Assembly: GCF_900113655.1 (NCBI RefSeq)
Contig: NZ_FOQF01000017.1
Span: forward strand, 1-64,000
DNA length: 64,000 bases
Direction: 5' to 3'
Source: Pseudobutyrivibrio sp. OR37
Lineage (GTDB): Bacteria > Bacillota > Clostridia > Lachnospirales > Lachnospiraceae
This document shows positions 9,591-19,118 of the stretch, one piece after another (within the stretch, counting starts at the first letter, position 1; every line of letters starts with the position of its first letter). Made by a program: the position numbers and the translations under genes. The notes under the pieces were generated by a model, which saw only the letters and a list, made by a program, of their open reading frames with translations, was not told the origin of the DNA and did no database searches.

Positions 9591-10508
9591 TCATTTATTA
9601 AAGTAATTCTTGGCAACTATTTTGTCCTTTGCCATCTGCTCTTTAAGCTCCTCAACAGAGCCAAATTTCATTTCTGGCCTAAGGAAGGAATGGAAGGTAA
9701 CCCTTACATATCTTCCATATAAATCGCCGTTATAATCCAAGATATGAGTTTCTATTCCTACTATATTTTTATCTGAAACAGAAGGCTTTGTTCCAACATT
9801 TGTAACACCGTGGTAGATTCTTCCGTCGAAATCTATAGTAGTTACATATACACCAAACTTAGGCACAAGCTTTGCAGCCGATGGCATAATGTTAATTGTA
9901 GGTATACCAATTTTAGTTCCAAGATGCGCACCGTGAACTACTTCTCCCCATACGAAGTATTCATACCCTAGCATCTCATTTACAATATCGATATGTCCCT
10001 CTTTTAATTCTTCCCTAATATAAGTACTGCTGATATCTCTATCATTGATTTGAATTTTGGCAATCTCATTATATTCAAAGCCAAGCTCAGCGGATAATTC
10101 CTTTAGAAGCTGTGTATTACCTGCCCCATATTTGCCAAAGGTAAAATCTGAGCCTGATACCATATATTTCATATTAAGATTGTCGCAAAGGAATTTGATG
10201 AAATCCTTGGCTTCTGTATTCATAAGCCTTTCATCAAATGGGCATTCGATTAAGAAATCCAATCCACCCTGCTCAAGCATGTACACACGCTCTTTATTGG
10301 TGATAAGGCTTGGACTATTGTCATCGTTTATCACCTGTCTAGGAGAATTGGTAAAGGTAATCATGCAAGACGCAAGTCCTGCTGATTTCTTAGATATGAT
10401 ATCCGTAGCAAGCAGATGGTGGCCACGATGGACCCCATCAAACTTACCAACTGTAATAGCTGTATCACAGTTTAATTTAGTGTCAAAAAGTGAATGTAAA
10501 TACTCCAT
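9591..10508 (-). CDS. ribF: Bifunctional riboflavin kinase / FAD synthetase
   Basis: RibF phosphorylates riboflavin to FMN and adenylates FMN to FAD. The 305 residues match the family. The N-terminal nucleotidyltransferase has VGKFDGVHRGH (about 21-31) and DRDISSTYIREEL (the ISSTxIR signature, about 155). The C-terminal flavokinase has GTKIGIPTINI (the GxPTxN motif, about 200). It is the last gene of the rimP-to-ribF operon and begins 2 nt after the truB stop; its ribosome site lies inside the end of truB and is weak, so it probably depends on coupling. truB-ribF order is widespread in bacteria. Confidence 0.95.
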   Translation of the reverse strand: MEYLHSLFDTKLNCDTAITVGKFDGVHRGHHLLATDIISKKSAGLASCMITFTNSPRQVINDDNSPSLITNKERVYMLEQGGLDFLIECPFDERLMNTEAKDFIKFLCDNLNMKYMVSGSDFTFGKYGAGNTQLLKELSAELGFEYNEIAKIQINDRDISSTYIREELKEGHIDIVNEMLGYEYFVWGEVVHGAHLGTKIGIPTINIMPSAAKLVPKFGVYVTTIDFDGRIYHGVTNVGTKPSVSDKNIVGIETHILDYNGDLYGRYVRVTFHSFLRPEMKFGSVEELKEQMAKDKIVAKNYFNK

Positions 10509-10510
10509 AA

Positions 10511-11416
10511 TTATTCCAAAAACATTTTCTCCAATGTAAATATATCTTCATTATAGGAATATACACCGATAAATCTGTTATCTGGTAGATATATCCTATA
10601 TCGCTTGCCTTCCTCAAAGCCACTGATGGATTCCGCAAAAACCTCAGTAGAAGGAATAGGCACTCCGTTGACAGCATGCTTTATCGCTTCTTCAGATGGA
10701 ATAACAAAAACTGTTTCCATTCCCTCAAAGGCCTGATCTATAGGAAGCATAATACCGTCAAGATTTCCTGCCTTGACGATGCGTTCGATTTCATCGAGAG
10801 TTCTAGCATCAGCTATATCAAACATGCTGACTCTTGTACGAATCAAGGATTTCATCGCACATCCACATCCAAGCACCTCTCCTACATCATGGCAAAGTGA
10901 ACGGATATAAGTACCCTTACTGCAATGAATTCTGATGCTAACCTCTGGCAGGCTAATATTCAAAATATCAATGCTAAAGATTGTAACAGGTCTAGGCTTA
11001 CGCTCAACCTCTTTCCCCTCTCTTGCTAGCTCATAAAGCTTTTTGCCATTAACCTTAAGAGCAGAATACATTGGTGGTACCTGCATGATATCTCCAACGA
11101 AGGAATTGATTGCAGCTACGATTTCCTCCTCAGAAGATGTTACAGATTTGCGAGAAAGAACTCTTCCGCTTAAATCGTAAGTGTCTGTCTCAACACCAAG
11201 CATCATTACACATTCATACACCTTATCCTTATCTGTAAGCATATCGCAAAGCTTGGTAGCCTTACCAACACAGACAGGAAGTACACCAGTTGCATCTGGG
11301 TCAAGTGTTCCTGTGTGTCCAATCTTTTTTATTTTTAATATGCCACGAAGCCTGGCAACCACATCAAATGAAGTATACCCGGCTTCTTTATAGACATTAA
11401 TTATGCCACTATTCAT
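10511..11416 (-). CDS. truB: tRNA pseudouridine(55) synthase
   Basis: TruB makes pseudouridine 55 in the T-loop of tRNAs. The protein has 301 residues. The N-terminal motif GIINVYKEAGYTSFD is followed by the catalytic Asp in HTGTLDPDATGVLPV, then GTYIRSLCHDVGE in the core and a C-terminal extension. The ATG at 11416 overlaps the nrnA stop by one base (TAATG), so it is preferred over a TTG two codons upstream. A weak AGGA in the end of nrnA is the only ribosome site, consistent with coupling. Confidence 0.95.
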   Translation of the reverse strand: MNSGIINVYKEAGYTSFDVVARLRGILKIKKIGHTGTLDPDATGVLPVCVGKATKLCDMLTDKDKVYECVMMLGVETDTYDLSGRVLSRKSVTSSEEEIVAAINSFVGDIMQVPPMYSALKVNGKKLYELAREGKEVERKPRPVTIFSIDILNISLPEVSIRIHCSKGTYIRSLCHDVGEVLGCGCAMKSLIRTRVSMFDIADARTLDEIERIVKAGNLDGIMLPIDQAFEGMETVFVIPSEEAIKHAVNGVPIPSTEVFAESISGFEEGKRYRIYLPDNRFIGVYSYNEDIFTLEKMFLE

Positions 11417-12393
11417 TAGCAAATTCCTAACTCTTCAAATTGTTTTTCAACCATGGCCACAATTTCATCAATTACTTTCCATGGTTCCTGTGTATTTACA
11501 GAAAAGCCTGCAGCCTTTTTATGACCACCACCACCGTAAACACCAGTGATAACTGTTAAATCAACATCTCCAGATGCTCTTGTGCTGCCTTTAAATTCTC
11601 CATTTTCAAGCTCATAAAGGAAAATAGCAACTTCTACTCCCGTAGTATCTCTAAGCTGCTGAACAATGCCTTCTAGGTGTTTGCTCTGAGCACCATATTC
11701 AGCCATATCTTCTGCAGTAATAACAGCAGCAATAATCTTACCATCATGGAAGGTTTTACAGCCTAATAGCGCCTTTCCAAGCATTCTATTTTGCACCATG
11801 GTTTTGGCAAAATATGTATCTGTGCAAATCTTTGGATAATCTATACCCTTTGTCATTAAAAATCCTGCAGCATCCATTGTAGATTCTGTTGTGCAGGAAT
11901 ACTGAAATACACCAGTATCATGGATAATTCCAGTATAAAGGCATTCAGCAATATCCTTTGTGATTTTATCCTTACCAAATTGATTAAACACAAGCTCACA
12001 AGTAGAACTGTCATCTGGGATAATGTAAGAAAATTCGGCAAAGCCACCATTTGTAAAATGATGATCGATGCAAATGGTATGATTTGCCCTTTCAAAGAAT
12101 GGGAAGACATCTCCTAGTCTTCCACCATCACTGCAATCAAGTGCAATGAATAAATCAAATTTTTTATCTGCTGATACTGTATGAATATCTTCTATCTTAT
12201 CAGCATTCTTAAAGAATTTAAAAATATTAGGGATAGGATCAAGATAGACATGAACCTCTATCTGAGGATAGTAGGTAGCTATATAGTTGTACATAGCCAT
12301 ACACGAACCAACGCAGTCTCCGTCTGGACGAATGTGTCCGCTGATTCCTACTACTTTTGAATTTGATAAAAGTTCATTAAAGTTGTCTATCAT
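11416..12393 (-). CDS. nrnA: DHH-family oligoribonuclease / pAp phosphatase (NrnA type)
   Basis: NrnA-type enzymes degrade very short RNA oligomers and dephosphorylate 3'-phosphoadenosine 5'-phosphate using manganese. The 325 residues contain GHIRPDGDCVGS (about 20-31), ALDCSDGGRLG (about 86-96), the signature DHH in CIDHHFTNGG and a DHHA1 domain ending GGGHKKAAGF (about 296-305). Its place between rbfA and truB matches the operon order of many Firmicutes. A palindromic extragenic repeat separates it from rbfA, so the two are less tightly joined than the other genes of the operon. Confidence 0.92.
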   Translation of the reverse strand: MIDNFNELLSNSKVVGISGHIRPDGDCVGSCMAMYNYIATYYPQIEVHVYLDPIPNIFKFFKNADKIEDIHTVSADKKFDLFIALDCSDGGRLGDVFPFFERANHTICIDHHFTNGGFAEFSYIIPDDSSTCELVFNQFGKDKITKDIAECLYTGIIHDTGVFQYSCTTESTMDAAGFLMTKGIDYPKICTDTYFAKTMVQNRMLGKALLGCKTFHDGKIIAAVITAEDMAEYGAQSKHLEGIVQQLRDTTGVEVAIFLYELENGEFKGSTRASGDVDLTVITGVYGGGGHKKAAGFSVNTQEPWKVIDEIVAMVEKQFEELGIC

Positions 12394-12410
12394 AATTTTT
12401 CTCCTGTTTT

Positions 12411-12464
12411 TCCCCTCATCAGTCAGCTAAAGCTGACAGCTTCCCCCCTGGGGGAAGCCATAAG
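12411..12464. repeat. REP-like palindromic intergenic element (copy B1)
   Basis: The element begins with CCCCTCATCAGTCAGC and forms two adjacent hairpins: 12422-12437 (GTCAGC/GCTGAC) and 12439-12458 (GCTTCCCCC/GGGGGAAGC). The C-run/G-run hairpin preceded by CCTCATC is the pattern of a repeat that I recall as common between genes in Lachnospiraceae and Ruminococcaceae. A second copy lies at 21942-22033. Confidence 0.7.
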
Positions 12465-12466
12465 GA

Positions 12467-12841
12467 TTAGTCTTCTTCTCTAGCGTGAAGAGGTGCATTG
12501 ACCTCATCAATTAATTTGCTCATTTTTGCAGCGTAAGCAATTGACTGGTCGCTTACAAATGTAATCTCAGGTGTGTTTCTAAGATTGATTCTGTGAGCAA
12601 GCTCACGGCGGATGAAGCCAGCAGAGCTCTTAAGACCTTCGATAGTCTTTGCTACTGCCTCATCATCACCGAGAACTGAAATATATGCCTTGCAAGTCTT
12701 AAGATCTGGTGCAACCTCTACAGATACAACTGATGTAACTGGAGAGATGCGAGGATCCTTAACCTCAAGACGAATAATATTTGAAAGCTCACGCATAACT
12801 TCTTCATTAATACGTGTGTTTTTTACTGAATTTTTTCTCAT
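12467..12841 (-). CDS. rbfA: Ribosome-binding factor A
   Basis: RbfA is a small KH-fold protein needed for late 30S maturation and 16S rRNA 5'-end processing. The 124-residue length is typical. Recognisable segments are RINEEVMRELSNIIRLEVKDPRIS and the central SVEVAPDLKTCKAYISVLG. The start overlaps the infB stop by one base, the usual infB-rbfA coupling. Confidence 0.95.
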   Translation of the reverse strand: MRKNSVKNTRINEEVMRELSNIIRLEVKDPRISPVTSVVSVEVAPDLKTCKAYISVLGDDEAVAKTIEGLKSSAGFIRRELAHRINLRNTPEITFVSDQSIAYAAKMSKLIDEVNAPLHAREED

Positions 12842-15507
12842 TATCTAGGTACCTCAACCATAATGTAAGCTTCAATAATATCCATTTCCTGAACATCATT
12901 AAAGTCTTCAATAACAAGACCACATTCAAAGTTTGATTTAACTTCCTTAACATCATCCTTGAATCTCTTGAGAGAACCAAGCTTACCTTCGTGAATGAGT
13001 TCGCCTTCACGAGTAACACGAACCATACAATCTCTCTGGAAGTAACCGTCTGTTACGTAAGAACCAGCGATGTTACCAACACCAGAAGCCTTGAATATCT
13101 GACGAACCTCTGCATGACCAATAACCTTCTCTTCGAATACAGGATCAAGCATACCCTTCATAGCAGATTCTACATCATTGATTGCATCGTAGATAACCTT
13201 ATAGAGACGAAGGTCAACGCCTTCTCTATCTGCTGTCATCTTAGCCTGTGGATCAACACGAACATTGAAGCCAATGATGATAGCGTTTGATGCAGATGCA
13301 AGTACTACATCGGATTCATTGATTGTACCAACACCACCGTGGATTGTCTTAACAACAACCTCTTCGTTAGAAAGCTTCTCAAGTGACTGCTTAACAGCCT
13401 CAACAGAACCCTGAACGTCGGCCTTAACAATAATATCAAGTTCTTTAAGATTTCCTGACTCAATCTCGCTGAAGAGTGCGTCAAGAGACATCTTAGATTT
13501 AGTCTGTTCAACAAGACGATTCTTGTGCTCTGCAACGAATGTATCTGCAAATGCATGAGCTTCCTTTTCTGAATCAAATGCCATGAATACTTCACCAGCA
13601 TTTGGAACCTCTGAAAGGCCAAGAATCTCAACTGGTACAGAAGGACCAGCAGTCTTAACACGTGCTCCTGTATCATCGATCATAGCACGAACCTTGCCGT
13701 GGCAGCTTCCGCAGGCAACAGGATCACCAACGTGAAGTGTACCCTTCTGAACAAGGATAGTAGCTACAGCACCACGTCCCTTATCAAGCTGTGCCTCGAT
13801 AACAAGACCACGAGCCTTACGCTTAGGGTTAGCCTTAAGCTCAAGAACCTCAGCTGTAAGAAGAATCATTTCAAGAAGGTTGTCGATACCTTCCTTAGTA
13901 TGTGCTGAAACTGGACAGAATACAGTGCTTCCACCCCAATCCTCTGGGATAAGCTGGTACTCAGAAAGCTCCTGCTTAACTCTGTCGATGTTAGCGTTTG
14001 GCTTATCAATCTTGTTGATTGCAACAATGATTTCAATGCCAGCAGCTTTAGCATGATTAATAGCTTCTATTGTCTGTGGCATAACACCATCATCAGCAGC
14101 AACTACAAGGATAGCGATATCTGTTGAGTTAGCACCACGCATACGCATAGCAGTAAATGCCTCGTGACCTGGTGTATCAAGGAATGTGATATCCTGTCCG
14201 TTAATTGAAACTGTATAAGCACCGATGTGCTGTGTGATACCACCAGCCTCACGGTCTGTAACCTTTGTATCACGGATAGCATCAAGAAGTGATGTTTTAC
14301 CGTGGTCAACGTGACCCATTACGCAGACAACAGGTGGACGTGATGGGAAGTTTGATGTATCCTCTTCCTCTTCCTTAAGAAGCTCAGCTATAACATCTAC
14401 CTTTTCCTCTTCCTCACAGATGCAGTTGAACTCAAGTGCGATTTCAGAAGCTTCTTCAAAATCAACCTCCTGGTTAACTGTAACCATCTTGCCCTTAAGG
14501 AATAATGTCTTAACAACAGCTGATGACTGAACCTTCATCTTGTCAGCAAGATCCTTGATAGTGATTCTTTCTGGGATAGTGATTGTAAGAACCTCGTCCA
14601 TGTTACGCTCTGGAGCCTTAGGAGCATTGTTCTTTTTCTTCTTGCCACCGTTCTTCTCAAGGTTGATGAAGTTTTCCTGCTTCTTACCACCTAAGTTGTT
14701 GTTATCACGGTTGTTCTTCTTTTTCTTGTCGTCACGACGTCCGCCCTTAGCATTGTTTGATGGTGCTACATCAGCTGCAGGAGCTGCCTGCTGTGATGGA
14801 CGGTTGTTGTTACGCTGTGAAGGTCTATCGCCCTTATTGTTTCTGTTGTCTCTATCGTTACGATTGTTATCACGATTGTCTGGACGATTTCCTCTATTGT
14901 TATTTCTATCGTTTCTGTCGTTTCTCTCTGAACGTTCGCCACGCTCTGGTCTGTCATTTCTAGCTGGGCGCTCGTTTCTTTCAGGACGATCATTTCTCTT
15001 ATCCTGCTTTGGTGCTCTGTTTTCTTCACCATCTACTGGCTTCTTCTTTGAAACGAATTCTGTATCAGTAGACTGAGCAGATGCACGCTGTGATGGACGA
15101 AGTCCATCAGAGAAAGTACGAGGTCTGATTGGGCCTCTTGGAGCCTGCTGTTGCTGCTGTGGCTTTCTCTCACGATTCTGCTGATTCTCAGAACGCTCTC
15201 CTCTGTTAGATGATTCACCGTTTCTTCTGTTACGTCTGTCATCGTTTCCTCTTGTAACAACGAAAACGTTCTTCTTCTTTTTGATTGGATTGCCATCCTT
15301 ATCAACTGGACGAGCCTTCTTAGGATCTGCTTTATCTGCCTTTGCTGCAGAAGGCTTAGCAAAATGCTTGCGGACCTTTTCTGCCATATCATCCTCGACG
15401 CCTGACTGCGCCTTTGCCTCTATTCCGTTTGAGCCAAGAAAAGTAATAACGTCCTTACTCTCTTTTCCAAGCTCTTTAGCTAATTCATGTACTTTAATTT
15501 TTGCCAT
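12841..15507 (-). CDS. infB: Translation initiation factor IF-2
   Basis: IF-2 is the GTPase that places initiator tRNA on the 30S subunit. It has 888 residues. An N-terminal IF2_N module ([19 protein letters not shown]) is followed by a long, very charged linker (about 70-300) made of Arg/Asn/Asp-rich repeats. A second IF2_N module sits near 305-360. The G domain has GHVDHGKTS (G1), DTPGHEAF (G3) and NKID (G4), followed by domains II-IV. AAGGAGG lies 7 nt before the ATG. The linker is unusually rich in Asn and Arg; linker composition varies widely in this family. Confidence 0.97.
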   Translation of the reverse strand: MAKIKVHELAKELGKESKDVITFLGSNGIEAKAQSGVEDDMAEKVRKHFAKPSAAKADKADPKKARPVDKDGNPIKKKKNVFVVTRGNDDRRNRRNGESSNRGERSENQQNRERKPQQQQQAPRGPIRPRTFSDGLRPSQRASAQSTDTEFVSKKKPVDGEENRAPKQDKRNDRPERNERPARNDRPERGERSERNDRNDRNNNRGNRPDNRDNNRNDRDNRNNKGDRPSQRNNNRPSQQAAPAADVAPSNNAKGGRRDDKKKKNNRDNNNLGGKKQENFINLEKNGGKKKKNNAPKAPERNMDEVLTITIPERITIKDLADKMKVQSSAVVKTLFLKGKMVTVNQEVDFEEASEIALEFNCICEEEEKVDVIAELLKEEEEDTSNFPSRPPVVCVMGHVDHGKTSLLDAIRDTKVTDREAGGITQHIGAYTVSINGQDITFLDTPGHEAFTAMRMRGANSTDIAILVVAADDGVMPQTIEAINHAKAAGIEIIVAINKIDKPNANIDRVKQELSEYQLIPEDWGGSTVFCPVSAHTKEGIDNLLEMILLTAEVLELKANPKRKARGLVIEAQLDKGRGAVATILVQKGTLHVGDPVACGSCHGKVRAMIDDTGARVKTAGPSVPVEILGLSEVPNAGEVFMAFDSEKEAHAFADTFVAEHKNRLVEQTKSKMSLDALFSEIESGNLKELDIIVKADVQGSVEAVKQSLEKLSNEEVVVKTIHGGVGTINESDVVLASASNAIIIGFNVRVDPQAKMTADREGVDLRLYKVIYDAINDVESAMKGMLDPVFEEKVIGHAEVRQIFKASGVGNIAGSYVTDGYFQRDCMVRVTREGELIHEGKLGSLKRFKDDVKEVKSNFECGLVIEDFNDVQEMDIIEAYIMVEVPR

Positions 15508-15528
15508 CTAATATCCTCCTTGTAAAGC

Positions 15529-15828
15529 CTAACGTATCTTATCTTGAATGCTTAAGGATAGATTTTCATCGCACACTACAATTGATGCCCGATATTCTTT
15601 TCCAATTGCATGACCTAAAGATTCTTTAGTACCGTATTCTATGTAAGTTACTTCATAGAAACTGCATGAATTAGAGAATGATTTTTTTGTATTATCAGAT
15701 GCATCAGTTGCTACAATGCAAAGCATTCCGCTACCATCTTTGATTGCCTGTTCACATGCGAATTCACCGCTCACAAGCTTACCAGCCTTCATAGCGATGC
15801 TTATCATATTAAGTGCTTTATCTGTCAT
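15529..15828 (-). CDS. ylxQ: L7Ae/L30e-like RNA-binding protein (YlxQ)
   Basis: This 99-residue protein of the L7Ae/L30e/S12e fold is expected to bind kink-turn-like RNA. The N-terminal ALNMISIAMKAGKLVSGEFACEQAIKDGSGMLCIVATDASDNTKK matches YlxQ in layout. It sits between ylxR and infB, the classic place. The start at 15828 (MTDKAL) overlaps the end of ylxR by 11 nt; a longer in-frame start further upstream is unlikely. Its physiological role is poorly defined. Confidence 0.88.
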   Translation of the reverse strand: MTDKALNMISIAMKAGKLVSGEFACEQAIKDGSGMLCIVATDASDNTKKSFSNSCSFYEVTYIEYGTKESLGHAIGKEYRASIVVCDENLSLSIQDKIR

Positions 15829-16084
15829 TCTCCAACTCCATATATAAATTATCAATAACCTCTGTAGGAACTGCCTGTCTAAAGGAACGATTAAAGCTCT
15901 TTTTCTTTAAAGCTATATCCAGACATGCCTTGTTCTTACAAACATAGGCGCCTCTGCCCTGTGCCTTATAAGTTTTATCAAGACAAACCATTTCATTGAT
16001 TTTAACAAGTCTAAAAAGCTTATCTTTTTCAAACATATTGTTGCAGGCAACACATTTTCTAAGAGGTAATTGCTTAGTAACCAT
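15818..16084 (-). CDS. ylxR: YlxR-family RNA-binding protein (DUF448)
   Basis: This is an 88-residue basic protein. It has RKCVACNNMF near the N-terminus and GRGAYVCKNKACLDIALKKKSFNRSFR, the GRGAYVC signature of YlxR. The family has an RNA-binding fold, and reports link it to RNase P regulation and gene control in Firmicutes. It overlaps nusA by one base and ylxQ by 11 nt, so these short genes are tightly coupled. Confidence 0.92.
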   Translation of the reverse strand: MVTKQLPLRKCVACNNMFEKDKLFRLVKINEMVCLDKTYKAQGRGAYVCKNKACLDIALKKKSFNRSFRQAVPTEVIDNLYMELENDR

Positions 16085-17289
16085 TACTCTTCCTCAGATG
16101 ACTCTTCAACATCTGCAGACTCATCATATTCTTCATCAGAATATTCTTCCTCTGTGTATTCGCCATCCTCTTCGTAATATTCTTCCTCATCATAGTACTC
16201 ATCATCATCGTCGTACTCTTCTTCATAATCAAGGAAGTCACCGGCTTCTTTAGCCTGTGTCTCACTCTTGATATCGATCTTGAAGCCTGTAAGACGAGCA
16301 GCAAGACGAGCGTTCTGTCCTTCCTTACCAATTGCAAGTGAAAGCTGATAATCAGGAACAACAACACGAGCGCTCTTTTCATCTGCATCAGCAACAACTG
16401 CAACAACCTTTGCTGGTGAAAGTGCATTTTCAATAAGGTAAGCTGGGTTCTCATCCCACTCAACGATATCGATTTTCTCGCCGCGAAGCTCATTAACGAT
16501 TGCATTAACACGAGTACCGTTCTGACCTACGCATGCACCTACTGGATCTACATCCTCATCGTTTGACCAAACAGCAATCTTTGTACGACTACCAGCCTCA
16601 CGAGAGATTGACTTGATTTCAACGATACCATCACGAACCTCTGAAACTTCCTCTTCGAAAAGCTTCTTAACAAGCTCTGGATGTGTACGAGAAACAAGGA
16701 TACGTGGTCCCTTGTTAGATGTCTTAACCTCTACGATGTAAACCTTGATACGGTCCTGTGGCTTGTAGTATTCGCCCTTAACCTGCTCAGACTCTGAAAG
16801 GAAGCCTTCAAGCTTACCAAGGTTAACATGGATATTGTTTCCTGAGAAACGTGTAACAACACCAGTAACAACCTTGTGCTGAAGCTCATAGTACTCCTCG
16901 TAAAGTACCTTTCGCTCTTCTTCACGAATCTTCTGTGTGATTGTATTTTTTGCTGCTGTAGCTGCGATACGACCAAAGTCCTTAGACTTAACTTCTACGC
17001 GAACTACATCGCCTACCTGGTGCTTACCATTGATGTTCTGTGCCTCAGAAAGTGAAATCTCCTCAACTGGATCTAACACTTCGTCAACTACTGTCTTAGA
17101 AAGGTAAACATGATACTCACCTGTTGCCTTGTCGATTTCAACAGATGCGTTTTCTGCCTTTCCATAATTGTTCTTACATGCAATAAGAAGTGAATTCTCG
17201 ATTGTCTCGATTAACACGTCCATGCTGATATTTTTCTCTTTTGCAAGATCTGTAAGAGCATCCCAAAAATCATTTGTATTAGCTGCCAT
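16084..17289 (-). CDS. nusA: Transcription termination/antitermination factor NusA
   Basis: NusA binds RNA polymerase and nascent RNA and modulates pausing, intrinsic termination and antitermination. The 401 residues have the N-terminal polymerase-binding domain (1-125), an S1 domain (about 135-200), and tandem KH domains (about 200-345) with DPVGACVGQNGTRVNAI and SLAIGKEGQNARLAARL. The C-terminus (about 355-401) is a very acidic Glu/Asp/Tyr/Ser tail. Low-GC Gram-positive NusA proteins normally lack the E. coli acidic repeats but may carry such tails. It is the second gene of its operon, 15 nt after rimP. Confidence 0.96.
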   Translation of the reverse strand: MAANTNDFWDALTDLAKEKNISMDVLIETIENSLLIACKNNYGKAENASVEIDKATGEYHVYLSKTVVDEVLDPVEEISLSEAQNINGKHQVGDVVRVEVKSKDFGRIAATAAKNTITQKIREEERKVLYEEYYELQHKVVTGVVTRFSGNNIHVNLGKLEGFLSESEQVKGEYYKPQDRIKVYIVEVKTSNKGPRILVSRTHPELVKKLFEEEVSEVRDGIVEIKSISREAGSRTKIAVWSNDEDVDPVGACVGQNGTRVNAIVNELRGEKIDIVEWDENPAYLIENALSPAKVVAVVADADEKSARVVVPDYQLSLAIGKEGQNARLAARLTGFKIDIKSETQAKEAGDFLDYEEEYDDDDEYYDEEEYYEEDGEYTEEEYSDEEYDESADVEESSEEE

Positions 17290-17304
17290 ATTTCCTCCTA
17301 AATA

Positions 17305-17775
17305 TTAAAAGTCTATTGTTAATCTAACCTGAGCAACATCTGCTCTTGAAAAAACTTCTGTTCCATCTTCGAATTCGATGGTAATTGTATCCTTATCAAA
17401 AGCCTTAAGTGTTCCTGTGAATTCCTTAGCTCCATTAACTGGCTTGTAAGTTTTGATATCCACATCCTGACCTAGTGCCTTTTCAAAATGCTTATCTTTC
17501 TTTAATACTCTGCCAAGACCTGGTGAGCTAACTTCAAAAATGTATCCATCATCTCCACCAATCTGTGGCTCTGCGTCAAGCAAATCGTTCATGCGACGAC
17601 TTACAGCTACGCAATCATCGATTGTGATACCACCTTCCTTGTCGATGTAGGCTCTTAGATAATAATCTGCGCCTTCTTTAACGTATTCTACGTCGTAAAG
17701 CTCAAAGCCCATCTCATCAAGAATAGGAGTTATCAATTCTTCCGTACGTTTTTCGTAATCGGTGTGTTTTGACAT
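17305..17775 (-). CDS. rimP: Ribosome maturation factor RimP
   Basis: RimP assists early 30S assembly. The 156-residue length is right. Motifs are LGFELYDVEYVKEGADYYLRAYID, GGITIDDCVAVSRRMNDLLD and the FEVSSPGLGRVLKKDKHFEKALG core. It is the first gene of the nine-gene operon ending in ribF, with GGAGG before the ATG. Its leader carries a hairpin that could terminate transcription. Confidence 0.96.
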   Translation of the reverse strand: MSKHTDYEKRTEELITPILDEMGFELYDVEYVKEGADYYLRAYIDKEGGITIDDCVAVSRRMNDLLDAEPQIGGDDGYIFEVSSPGLGRVLKKDKHFEKALGQDVDIKTYKPVNGAKEFTGTLKAFDKDTITIEFEDGTEVFSRADVAQVRLTIDF

Positions 17776-17813
17776 AAATGTCCTCCTTATTCAGTTGTAA
17801 ATGTTAAAAAGCA

Positions 17814-17858
17814 TAAACAAAGAGAGAGCAAATATTGCTCTCTCTTAAGTCGCTCTCT
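17814..17858 (-). promoter_or_regulatory. Terminator-like hairpin in the nusA-operon leader (possible attenuator)
   Basis: A perfect 10-bp stem (17836-17845 with 17821-17830, 5-nt loop) is followed on the minus strand by TTTGTTT. It lies downstream of the predicted operon promoter and upstream of rimP. The segment AGAGAGC occurs twice on the minus strand: inside the stem's first arm and again just upstream (17852-17858). The upstream copy could pair with the second arm and prevent the hairpin. In B. subtilis, NusA is reported to limit its own synthesis by NusA-dependent termination in this leader. Confidence 0.55.
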
Positions 17859-17873
17859 TCAATAACACTGATA

Positions 17874-17901
17874 ATTATAACAGAATTATTTGAATTTTCA
17901 A
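17874..17901 (-). promoter_or_regulatory. Sigma-A promoter of the rimP-nusA-infB operon
   Basis: On the minus strand TTGAAA (17896-17901) and a perfect TATAAT (17874-17879) are 16 nt apart. Transcription would start near 17867, giving a leader of about 92 nt that includes the hairpin at 17821-17845. Confidence 0.75.
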
Positions 17902-17919
17902 GGCTTTTTAGCATTTTAA

Positions 17920-19098
17920 TTAGTGATGGAACAAGCGGAGTCCTGTAAATGACATTACCATTCCATACTTATTACATGTCTCGATAACATTGTCATCACG
18001 TACTGAGCCGCCTGGCTGTGCTACATATTTTACACCAGACTTGTGGGCACGTTCGATATTATCACCGAATGGGAAGAATGCATCACTTCCAAGTGAAACA
18101 TCTGTCATTCTATCAAGCCATGCACGCTTTTCAGCCTTTGTAAATTCTGAAGGACGAGTTTTGAATGTCTTCTGCCATACATCATCACCAATTACATCCT
18201 CAAACTCCTCGCCGATATAAAGATCGATTGCATTGTCTCTATCTGCTCTCTTGATACCATCAACAAAATCAAGGTTGAGAACCTTTGGAGACTGGCGGAG
18301 CCACCAGTTATCTGCCTTCTGACCAGCAAGACGAGTACAGTGAATACGTGACTGCTGTCCTGCACCGATACCGATTGCCTGTCCGTCCTTTACATAACAA
18401 ACTGAATTTGACTGTGTATACTTAAGAGTAATCATAGCAATTGCAAGGTCAATCTTAGCCTGTTCTGTAAGCTCTTTATTATCTGTAACAATGTTTGCAA
18501 AGAAATCATCATCAATTACAAGCTCATTTCTGCCCTGCTCGAAGGTGATACCGAATACTTCCTTGCGTTCTAATTTCTTTGGAACATAATTTGGATCAAT
18601 CTTGATTACAGCATAGTTTCCATTTTTCTTAGCCTTAAGAATTTCAAGTGCCTCTGGTTCATATCCTGGAGCAATAACACCATCTGATACCTCGCGCTTG
18701 ATAAGCTTTGCTGTTGCAACATCGCATACATCAGAAAGCGAAATGAAATCACCAAATGAAGACATTCTATCTGCACCTCTTGCTCTAGCATAGGCATTAG
18801 CAAGTGGAGTGAATTCCATATCTAAATCATCGCACCAATAAATCTTACGCTCAACTTCTGAAAGAGGAAGTCCCACAGCAGCACCTGCTGGTGAAACGTG
18901 TTTGAATGAAGTTGCAGCTGCAAGGCCTGTAGCCTTCTTAAGCTCTGAAACAAGCTGCCAGCCATTAAATGCATCCAAGAAATTGATGTAACCTGGCTTT
19001 CCGCTTAAAACTTCAATTGGAAGGTCGCCTTCTTCCATATAAATCCTTGAAGGCTTCTGATTAGGGTTGCATCCATACTTTAATTCCAATTCTTTCAT
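17920..19098 (-). CDS. purH: AICAR formyltransferase (stand-alone PurH transformylase domain)
   Basis: This enzyme formylates AICAR to FAICAR, the ninth step of purine synthesis. It has 392 residues, against over 500 for bifunctional PurH: the IMP cyclohydrolase half is missing. Visible family motifs are KYGCNPNQKPS at the N-terminus, TSFKHVSPAGAAVG (about 62-75), and SDAFFPFGDNIERA followed by KYVAQPGGSVRDD near the C-terminus. The missing cyclohydrolase step is supplied by the adjacent upstream PurO-type gene. The 131-bp gap between them carries a structured repeat. Stand-alone transformylases of this type occur in Clostridia. Confidence 0.9.
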   Translation of the reverse strand: MKELELKYGCNPNQKPSRIYMEEGDLPIEVLSGKPGYINFLDAFNGWQLVSELKKATGLAAATSFKHVSPAGAAVGLPLSEVERKIYWCDDLDMEFTPLANAYARARGADRMSSFGDFISLSDVCDVATAKLIKREVSDGVIAPGYEPEALEILKAKKNGNYAVIKIDPNYVPKKLERKEVFGITFEQGRNELVIDDDFFANIVTDNKELTEQAKIDLAIAMITLKYTQSNSVCYVKDGQAIGIGAGQQSRIHCTRLAGQKADNWWLRQSPKVLNLDFVDGIKRADRDNAIDLYIGEEFEDVIGDDVWQKTFKTRPSEFTKAEKRAWLDRMTDVSLGSDAFFPFGDNIERAHKSGVKYVAQPGGSVRDDNVIETCNKYGMVMSFTGLRLFHH

Positions 19099-19118
19099 CT
19101 TTTCTCTCCTTTAAATCC

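Noticed and set aside
14540-15076. Plus-strand open frame of 178 codons within infB
   Set aside because: It is the mirror of the Arg/Asn-rich IF-2 linker; its Leu/Arg/Phe/Ser-rich product has no start signal.
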